64,000 nt of DNA, taken from assembly GCA_019634415.1 (NCBI GenBank), contig JAHQVJ010000128.1, forward strand, positions 1 to 64,000, written 5' to 3'. The first letter of the stretch is position 1. The number at the start of each line of letters is the position of its first letter. A program made the translations under genes and the position numbers. The notes under the pieces were generated by a model. It was given only the letters and a program-made list of their open reading frames with translations. It was not told the origin of the DNA and did not search any database. Shown here piece after piece: positions 58,867 through 64,000 of the stretch. Source of the DNA: Myxococcales bacterium. GTDB lineage: Bacteria; Myxococcota_A; UBA796; GCA-2862545.

Positions 58867-58884
58867 GTAAGCGCTCCGTAAGCG
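58867..58884 (-). promoter_or_regulatory. PhoB/OmpR-type direct repeats before the response regulator gene
   Basis: On the minus strand CGCTTAC occurs at 58884-58878 and again at 58873-58867, with a 4-bp spacer, giving an exact 11-bp period. This is the layout of a PhoB/OmpR box (7-bp repeat, 4-bp spacer). It lies in the 58-bp gap between the 283-aa gene and the response regulator gene, the only sizeable gap in the operon. Confidence 0.6.
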
Positions 58885-58888
58885 GCGC

Positions 58889-59740
58889 TCAGGCGTCGTT
58901 GACCCGACCGAAGAAGCGCGCGTGATCCCGCGCGAAGGCATCGAAGCCCTCGAGGGCACGCTCGCGCAGGGCGTCGCGGCGCTCCGACGGCGTGTAGCGC
59001 AGCGCGCGGATCACCCCGCCCACGGCCCAGTCGAAGTGGTCGGCTTCGACGCCGCCCCCGTGGCCCGAGTGGATGGAGATCCAGGTGTAGGCGTTGTGAT
59101 CCTGGCCCGCGATGGGCACGTCGTGATCCTCGAGGAAGGCCACCAGCTCTGGGGCAGCCTCGCGCAGCCGGGCGTCGATCAAGGAGAACTCTTCGTCGGC
59201 GAGGACCTCGGAGCCCAGGTGGTACCCCATGGCGTGAAACACCTCGACGTCGGAGGTGTCGCCGAAGGCGCCGTAGCCGTGTGCCACGCGGCTCTCCAGT
59301 GCTCGCAGCCAGATGGGCACGGCGAGGGCCGTGTTGGCCTGCTCGGTGGTCCAGGCCCGATCGTGCTGGGCATCGTAGTCGAGCACGCCCTGCAGCACGG
59401 CCTGGGCCAGGCAGCGGTGGGTGTCGCGGTGCACCGTGTCGCGGTCGTCGAACTCGTCGCGGGCGGCATCGAAGAAGTAGCTGGCCACGTACACGGACCG
59501 ATCCGCGACGGCCGTGACGGGCTGGTCGGGATCGAGGAACAGGTGCCGGCTGCGGCCGATCTTGCCCGCAAGCGACGCGACGGCAGAGCCGAAGTGGCCG
59601 TTCCAGGAGGTGTAGCGCCCCAGGAAGCGCAGGCGGCCCTCGCGGGTGGCGAAGGCCTCCTCCATCGCGGCGAGCACCTGGCTGCGGCTGGTGGCGAAGT
59701 CGTGGCGGGCTTCGAGATCGGCGCGTGTGATCTGGCTCAT
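58889..59740 (-). CDS. Possible heme-oxygenase-like di-iron family protein
   Basis: Predicted 283-aa cytoplasmic, helix-rich protein without close family recognition. Segments such as 'HRDTHRCLAQAVLQGVLDYD', 'EVFHAMGYHLGSEVLADEEF', 'NAYTWISIHSGHGGGVEADH' and 'FDWAVGGVIRALRYTPSERR' have the paired Glu/Asp and His spacing of heme-oxygenase-like di-iron proteins (an E/D-x2-H near the end in EADHFD, an earlier His/Glu pair). I give this only as a structural guess. The ATG at 59740 overlaps the stop of the upstream gene (ATGA). It sits between a transport cassette and a two-component pair and could be the enzyme that uses the transported substrate. Confidence 0.55.
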   Translation of the reverse strand: MSQITRADLEARHDFATSRSQVLAAMEEAFATREGRLRFLGRYTSWNGHFGSAVASLAGKIGRSRHLFLDPDQPVTAVADRSVYVASYFFDAARDEFDDRDTVHRDTHRCLAQAVLQGVLDYDAQHDRAWTTEQANTALAVPIWLRALESRVAHGYGAFGDTSDVEVFHAMGYHLGSEVLADEEFSLIDARLREAAPELVAFLEDHDVPIAGQDHNAYTWISIHSGHGGGVEADHFDWAVGGVIRALRYTPSERRDALRERALEGFDAFARDHARFFGRVNDA

Positions 59741-60615
59741 GAGGCCACCCCCTGAGAGGCACGTTGTGAGGCGCGGGCTGCGTTGCGTCGTCGGAACAGG
59801 TCGTCGAGCTCCTCGTCGACGGCCAGATCCAGCGCCTCCTCGACCCGCATGCGCTCCACCGCCTCGGTGAGCTCGCCCGACACGGTGCGCGAGTTGGGGT
59901 TCGCCACCACGCGCTGGTAGACCTCCTCGAAGGTGTCGGCCATGGCGAGCATGGCTGCCTCCAGCGACGTGGCCCGGGCCCACAGGCTGGCCCGCCGCTC
60001 GAGGATCCCCTCCAGATCGGCCTTGGCCTTCTGAAGCCGCTTGCGCTCCACGGCACCCAGATCCTTGTCCAGCTCCCGGCCGATGCGCTTGAGCTTGGAA
60101 GAGAGCTTCTTCTCGTCGGTGTTGCGGTAGCGCTCGGCCATCACCAGCCAGGCCAGCCACAGGCCGAGGTAGTCGACGGTGGCCTCCTCCAGGCGCTCCA
60201 CGTCGCGGTGGGTCAGCCCTGTCTCCCGGTGGGCCGCCAGCGCGTCCAGGGAGGCCAGGCGCTCGCGCATGCGATCCCAGGTGCGCCACTGGGGTGCGGA
60301 GGGATCGGCACGGGCCTGGAGCTGCTCGATCAGGTGCTCGCGGGTGGCATCGCGACGCTCGCGGCGCTTCTTGCGCATGATCCACTCACGGAACACCGGA
60401 GAGCTGGGCACGAACAGGGCCGCGATGGACTCGGCTGCGGCGTAGCCCAGCAGCGGAAGCGCGCCGACCCCGAGCCCCAGTGGGAACGACAGCACCGCCC
60501 CGGTGAACAGGGCGGCGAGCAGGCCGTAGCCACTCGGTGCCGACACCACCATCTCCCGCAGGAAGTTCACCGACGCCTCGTCGGGCTCCTCTGCTTCCCA
60601 GGGGCGGTCCGCCAT
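59737..60615 (-). CDS. Membrane-anchored coiled-coil protein
   Basis: Predicted 292-aa protein. An acidic N-terminus (MADRPWEAEEPDEASV) leads to two hydrophobic segments ('SGYGLLAALFTGAVLSFPLG', 'LGVGALPLLGYAAAESIAAL'). The cytoplasmic remainder is charged and helical: 'REWIMRKKRRERRDATREHL', 'LSSKLKRIGRELDKDLGAVE', 'RKRLQKAKADLEGILERRAS' and 'SGELTEAVERMRVEEALDLA', consistent with coiled coil. No known family. Its start codon shares one base with the ATPase stop (TGATG) and its stop overlaps the next gene. Its place in the operon suggests a membrane scaffold for the ABC/OmpA system. Confidence 0.68.
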   Translation of the reverse strand: MADRPWEAEEPDEASVNFLREMVVSAPSGYGLLAALFTGAVLSFPLGLGVGALPLLGYAAAESIAALFVPSSPVFREWIMRKKRRERRDATREHLIEQLQARADPSAPQWRTWDRMRERLASLDALAAHRETGLTHRDVERLEEATVDYLGLWLAWLVMAERYRNTDEKKLSSKLKRIGRELDKDLGAVERKRLQKAKADLEGILERRASLWARATSLEAAMLAMADTFEEVYQRVVANPNSRTVSGELTEAVERMRVEEALDLAVDEELDDLFRRRNAARASQRASQGVAS

Positions 60616-61430
60616 CAGACGGACACCCGGACCTGGCCGCGACCCGAGCTGTGCAGGTGGCCCAGGATGCGCTCCTCGAGCTCCTGGGCCTCCGTGGAGC
60701 GCTGCCAGGCATGGCTCCGGGGTCGAGCTTCCGGCAGCGCGAAGTCGTCCACCACCTTGGCAGGTCCCGCCGACAGCACCACCACGCGATCTCCCAGGAT
60801 GAGGGCCTCCGTCACGTCGTGGGTCACGAAGACGATGACGCAGGGATTCTCCGCGTACAGCTGGCCGAGCAGCTCCTGCATCTCCTCGCGGGTCTGGGCG
60901 TCCAGGGCGCCGAAGGGCTCGTCCATCAGCAGGATCCGAGGACGTAGGGCGAGCGCTCGCGCCAGGGCCACGCGCTGGTTCTGCCCTCCGGAGAGCTGGA
61001 ACGGCCGCAGCTTCGCCTTGTCGGCCAGCCCCACGGCAGCCAGCGTCTCCGACACGCGCTGCTCACGTTGCTCCCGGGTGAAGCGGCTGCGCCACAGCGA
61101 GAGCGTGAAGGGGAACATCACGTTGTCCCACACAGTGAGATCGGGCCGGTTGGCGTACTGCTGGAAGACCATGACGGCGTCGTCGTGGGGCCCCGTGCAC
61201 GGGGTGCCGTCGATGAGCACCTGTCCGCCCGTGGGCGACACCACGCCGTGGGGCCGCACCCCACCCATCATGCGCAGGATGGTGGACTTGCCACAGCCCG
61301 AGGGGCCCAGCAGCATCACGATGCCGGGCTCGTCGATGGTGAGGTTCAGCCCGTCCACCACGCGGTTCACACCGCCATCGGGGTGCGGGTACTCCTGAAC
61401 GATGTCCTCGAGCTCGATCGAAACCGTCAC
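60615..61430 (-). CDS. ABC transporter ATPase (nitrate/taurine/aliphatic sulfonate type)
   Basis: Predicted 271-aa nucleotide-binding subunit. Walker A 'VMLLGPSGCGKSTILRMMGG', Q-loop 'DDAVMVFQQYANRPDLTVWD', signature 'FQLSGGQNQRVALARALALR' and Walker B 'RILLMDEPFGALDAQTREEM' are complete, with H-loop 'VIVFVTHDVTEALILGDRVV'. The overall pattern is that of the SsuB/TauB/NrtD group. The GTG at 61430 overlaps the permease stop by 4 bases (GTGA). It forms a transporter with the permease and the substrate-binding protein encoded upstream. Confidence 0.92.
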   Translation of the reverse strand: MTVSIELEDIVQEYPHPDGGVNRVVDGLNLTIDEPGIVMLLGPSGCGKSTILRMMGGVRPHGVVSPTGGQVLIDGTPCTGPHDDAVMVFQQYANRPDLTVWDNVMFPFTLSLWRSRFTREQREQRVSETLAAVGLADKAKLRPFQLSGGQNQRVALARALALRPRILLMDEPFGALDAQTREEMQELLGQLYAENPCVIVFVTHDVTEALILGDRVVVLSAGPAKVVDDFALPEARPRSHAWQRSTEAQELEERILGHLHSSGRGQVRVSV

Positions 61431-62218
61431 GACGTTTCCCAGGCGAACAGACGCCGCCGCAGCGCTACCATGCTGGCATAGGTGACCAGCGCCAGCCCAA
61501 TGATCATGATGATGCCCGCAAAGACCTGATCCATCGCGGAGAAACGACGGGCGTTCTGGATCAGCTGCCCGAGGCCCTTCTCCGCATTCACGTACTCGGC
61601 CACGGTGATGTAGGTCCACATCACGCTCACGGCCACGGTCACGGCGTCCGCGATGCGGGGCATGGCCATGGGGAGCAGGGCCTTCCGCACGGCCTCGAGC
61701 TCGGTCGCCCCGAGGTCCAGGGCGGAGGTGTAGTACGTGTGGGGCACCGCGCGCACGGCGTCTCGCACCATCGGCACCAGGTACACCACCGCTCCGAGGA
61801 ACAGGAACGTCACCTTCATCGCCTCGCCGATGCCCAGCCACATCACCAGGATGGGCATCACGGCCACGATCGGGGCGGAGCGGAAGGGATCCACGAGCGG
61901 CGACAACACGGCGTTGACGCGCGGGGAGGCCCCCATCATGACGCCCAAGGGCACCCCGATGAGCACCACGAGCGCGCCAGCGGCGAGCACCCGTCCCAAG
62001 GACCAGACGGTTGCGATGAGCAGCGGTGATTCCCCCTTGGCAGAGTCCCACGAAAGCTGCACCAGCGCGCCGCCCACGTCCCAGGGAGCGGGCAATCGGT
62101 TCGGTGACACCATCCCCGACAGCGCCAGCGCTGCCCAGACGGCCAGGACCGTGGCTGCTCCAGCGATGCCGAGGGTGCGAGCCTGCCCGCTCTCGAGCGG
62201 GCGGTAGGGGTTCCACAC
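61427..62218 (-). CDS. ABC transporter permease
   Basis: Predicted 263-aa inner-membrane permease with six hydrophobic segments ('LGIAGAATVLAVWAALALSG', 'VLAAGALVVLIGVPLGVMMG', 'APIVAVMPILVMWLGIGEAM', 'VTFLFLGAVVYLVPMVRDAV', 'AVTVAVSVMWTYITVAEYVN', 'VFAGIIMIIGLALVTYASMV'). The EAA loop 'ALDLGATELEAVRKALLPMA' followed by 'MPRIADAV' identifies the SsuC/TauC/NrtB type. The gene starts 6 bases after the substrate-binding protein gene. Ligand unknown. Confidence 0.92.
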   Translation of the reverse strand: MWNPYRPLESGQARTLGIAGAATVLAVWAALALSGMVSPNRLPAPWDVGGALVQLSWDSAKGESPLLIATVWSLGRVLAAGALVVLIGVPLGVMMGASPRVNAVLSPLVDPFRSAPIVAVMPILVMWLGIGEAMKVTFLFLGAVVYLVPMVRDAVRAVPHTYYTSALDLGATELEAVRKALLPMAMPRIADAVTVAVSVMWTYITVAEYVNAEKGLGQLIQNARRFSAMDQVFAGIIMIIGLALVTYASMVALRRRLFAWETS

Positions 62219-62224
62219 GGCCCG

Positions 62225-63880
62225 CTACCTCGAGTGCACGGCGAGGCGGGTGGTGCGGTTGGCCGCACGGCATTCTTCCAGCGTCATGCCCTCGGAGCCG
62301 GGATCCCGCTCGTTGCACAAGGGCTGATCGGGTCCGTTGCCCACCACCAGGAAGCGCTCCCGGGGGAACTCCCACTGCTTCACGAGGTAGCTCACCACGG
62401 TATCTGCGCGACGCTTCGACAGCGCCAGGTTGGCGTTGCGGGAGCCCGTGGAGTCGGTGTTGCCGGTGACCTGGAAGTACGCCGAGCCGTGGTTCTCGAT
62501 CATGGGCACCATCTGCTCGTCGATGGTGCGCTCGGAGCGCTTGTTGAGCTCGGCGGAGCCCGTGGAGAAGTTCACCGTGACGGGCCGCGTGACGATGGCG
62601 TCGCCCTGCGTCGTCTTCTCGCGCTCGCCCTCGCTGAACGTGAACTCGGGCTTCTTGGCCTGCTGCTGGGCCGCCTGGTCCTTGGCGAGCAGCGCCTTGA
62701 TGTACTTGTACTCGAAGGACTCGGCGGGGTTGATCACGGGGGAGCTGGGGTTCGCGATGGCGCCCGCCGCTCGGTAGATGCGATCGAAGCGCTTGTAGAC
62801 GCGCTCGTAGTGGTTGGTTCCGCCCGCCAGCCCGAGGATCCGTGCGTTGTCCTCCAGGCCGGTCCACACCAGGTTGCCGAACAGGCCCTGCACGAAGTCG
62901 CGGCCCTCTTCCTTGGCCAGGAGATCGAAGAACTCCTCGTTGGCCACCAGCGCGTCCACGGCGGTGGCGGGGTTGGCCTCGGCCACCGTCACGCCCTTCA
63001 TCCAGCCTTCCACGAAGGCGCCGAAGGTGGCGTCGTTCGCAGCGTCGTCGAGCACCGCCGCGTTGCAGACCATCACGTCGTAGATCAGGTTGGTGGCGGT
63101 CTTGGTGCTGTACACCACGTGGGCGCCGGGCACCTTGGCGAGGGCTAGCGACAGATCGGGATCCCACAGCGCTGCGGCGTCCACGTTGCCGGCCTCGAGG
63201 GCAGCCCGCACCCCGGCGGTTCCCTCGTCGACATTGATGAACACTTGCTTGATGGACTGCTTCTTGCGTGCCGACAGCGAGGAGTTGTCGATGGCGTCGA
63301 TCACCATGCCGTGGGACGGAGTGAACTCCAGCAGCGCCACCGACTTGCCTGCCAGATCCTCGATGCGCTGGATGCCCGGATCGCGCGCGATGATGGCGTC
63401 GGCGCCCTGGGTGTTGTCCACCACCATCACGGCTCGGGCATCGAGCCCGGTGTTGCGCAGGTTGGGGTGCTCCTGGGCCCAGAAGTCCGAGGTGCGCCAC
63501 GCGCAGTGGGCCGTCTCGCTCTCGAAGATGGTGGTGAGGGTGGGGATGTCGTCTTGGATGACGAACTCGATGTTCGTGCCCAGCTCGTCGTAGATGGAGC
63601 CGCTCCGCGTGGTGAGCCCACCGTTCGCCACGAGTGCTGGCGCGTAGCCGTGAAAGCTCACGATGGAGACCTTCAGCGGATTGCCGTCGCTCCCGAGCGG
63701 CCCGCTGGGACCTCCGCCGAACAGGCCTCCCCCGGGCTTGGGCCTCGGGTTGTCGGCCGTGGTGCCGTCGGAGTCGCCCGACACCAGGTTCTTCAGACCC
63801 AGCTGCCAGGCCAGGGCTGCGGTGACGGTGAGGATGGTAACCGTGATCAGCCCCTTCGCGAGGGGGGTGAGCTTGGCCAT
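62225..63880 (-). CDS. Membrane-anchored ABC substrate-binding protein fused to OmpA domain
   Basis: Predicted 551-aa protein anchored by an N-terminal hydrophobic helix ('LITVTILTVTAALAWQLGL', about 11-29). A Gly/Pro linker follows. A periplasmic binding domain of the NMT1/SsuA/NrtA type covers about 65-330: 'LKVSIVSFHGYAPALVANGG', 'IEDLAGKSVALLEFTPSHGM', 'GTAGVRAALEAGNVDAAALW', 'VVYSTKTATNLIYDVMVCNA'. A helical part leads to a C-terminal OmpA-like domain (about 440-551): 'VNFSTGSAELNKRSERTIDE', 'VTGNTDSTGSRNANLALSKR', 'RFLVVGNGPDQPLCN' and 'RTTRLAVHSR'. The fusion would tether the transport site to peptidoglycan or make the OmpA domain a sensor. Similar fusions are known but not explained. 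It starts 4 bases after the previous gene. Confidence 0.85.
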   Translation of the reverse strand: MAKLTPLAKGLITVTILTVTAALAWQLGLKNLVSGDSDGTTADNPRPKPGGGLFGGGPSGPLGSDGNPLKVSIVSFHGYAPALVANGGLTTRSGSIYDELGTNIEFVIQDDIPTLTTIFESETAHCAWRTSDFWAQEHPNLRNTGLDARAVMVVDNTQGADAIIARDPGIQRIEDLAGKSVALLEFTPSHGMVIDAIDNSSLSARKKQSIKQVFINVDEGTAGVRAALEAGNVDAAALWDPDLSLALAKVPGAHVVYSTKTATNLIYDVMVCNAAVLDDAANDATFGAFVEGWMKGVTVAEANPATAVDALVANEEFFDLLAKEEGRDFVQGLFGNLVWTGLEDNARILGLAGGTNHYERVYKRFDRIYRAAGAIANPSSPVINPAESFEYKYIKALLAKDQAAQQQAKKPEFTFSEGEREKTTQGDAIVTRPVTVNFSTGSAELNKRSERTIDEQMVPMIENHGSAYFQVTGNTDSTGSRNANLALSKRRADTVVSYLVKQWEFPRERFLVVGNGPDQPLCNERDPGSEGMTLEECRAANRTTRLAVHSR

Positions 63881-63884
63881 GACG

Positions 63885-64000
63885 TCATTGCTCCGGGTCG
63901 GTGTTTCCGAACATGGGGTACAGCGAACGCAGTCGCTCCATTTCATCGTGCAAGCGGCTGCCCTCGCGGTCCCGGGCAGCCTTGGTCTGGGCGCGATGGG
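63885..64000 (-). CDS. C-terminal end of an upstream operon gene (partial)
   Basis: Only the last 38 codons are in the window. They read as a charged helix: 'RAQTKAARDREGSRLHDEME', then 'RLRSLYPMFGNTDPEQ' and TGA. The gene continues beyond the right edge. It lies 4 bases before the substrate-binding/OmpA gene and belongs to the same operon. TelA-type toxic-anion proteins are sometimes found next to such fusions, but this tail alone cannot show it. Confidence 0.6.
   Translation of the reverse strand, partial: HRAQTKAARDREGSRLHDEMERLRSLYPMFGNTDPEQ

Overview
The window is high-GC, gene-dense DNA with about 57 protein genes, no rRNA or tRNA genes, no recognisable insertion sequence and no CRISPR array. 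Several traits point to an uncultivated member or relative of the Myxococcota. It has a TIGR02996-type 'repeat-companion' protein, MYXO-CTERM-like sorting tails (Cys, hydrophobic stretch, Arg cluster) on three secreted proteins, and giant surface proteins built of thrombospondin-type-3 (TSP3) and MopE-like Asp/Cys calcium-binding repeats. It also has many small lipoproteins, an ECF sigma factor fused by overlap to a Ser/Thr kinase gene, and large STAND or SARP-like regulators. The taxonomic call is inference from gene content only.

Layout. 1-8.9 kb: an outer-membrane barrel protein, an MDR oxidoreductase, a NUDIX hydrolase coupled to a TIGR02996 protein, an S9 peptidase, a divergent TetR/SDR pair with a clear palindromic operator, and a LolA-like protein. 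8.9-21.5 kb: two separated NHEJ-type genes (ATP-dependent ligase and LigD-type polymerase) flank a Uma2 nuclease, an NmrA protein, a Na/Pi transporter, a universal stress protein, a 1207-aa modular lipoprotein, an acyltransferase, an alpha/beta hydrolase and a prenyltransferase-fold secreted protein. 21.6-26.4 kb: a 1586-aa protein joins a beta-helix, MopE and TSP3 repeats, an internal MYXO-CTERM/signal-like segment, a beta-barrel and an OmpA domain. 26.4-36.2 kb: XRE regulator, matrixin operon, CHAD protein, STAND ATPase regulator, secreted phospholipase D, and a SARP-like regulator with 11-bp-phased direct repeats in its promoter. 36.2-44.5 kb: ChaC, YbjN, two zinc-ribbon membrane proteins, a three-gene lipoprotein operon (small lipoprotein, CusF-SCO1 fusion, arylsulfotransferase-like), and a trypsin-like protease. 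44.5-50.4 kb: class III aminotransferase, coupled pgi-malQ, a secreted protein and a PmtA-like methyltransferase. 50.4-56.3 kb: Pal, ECF sigma factor and kinase, response regulator, small lipoproteins, TerB-like protein, LMW phosphatase, cyclophilin. 56.3-64 kb: one long minus-strand operon.

How genes work together. The last operon runs from an incomplete gene at the window edge through a membrane-anchored substrate-binding protein fused to an OmpA domain, an ABC permease, an ABC ATPase, a membrane coiled-coil protein, a possible heme-oxygenase-like di-iron enzyme, and an OmpR-type two-component pair. Six of the junctions overlap or lie within 7 bases. Direct repeats with 11-bp spacing lie just before the response regulator gene. 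This is the best candidate for an undescribed multi-part system. The TSP3/MopE proteins, the 1586-aa fusion, the matrixin and the serine protease suggest an elaborate calcium-rich cell surface. Translational coupling by 1-, 4- or 8-base overlaps is used throughout.
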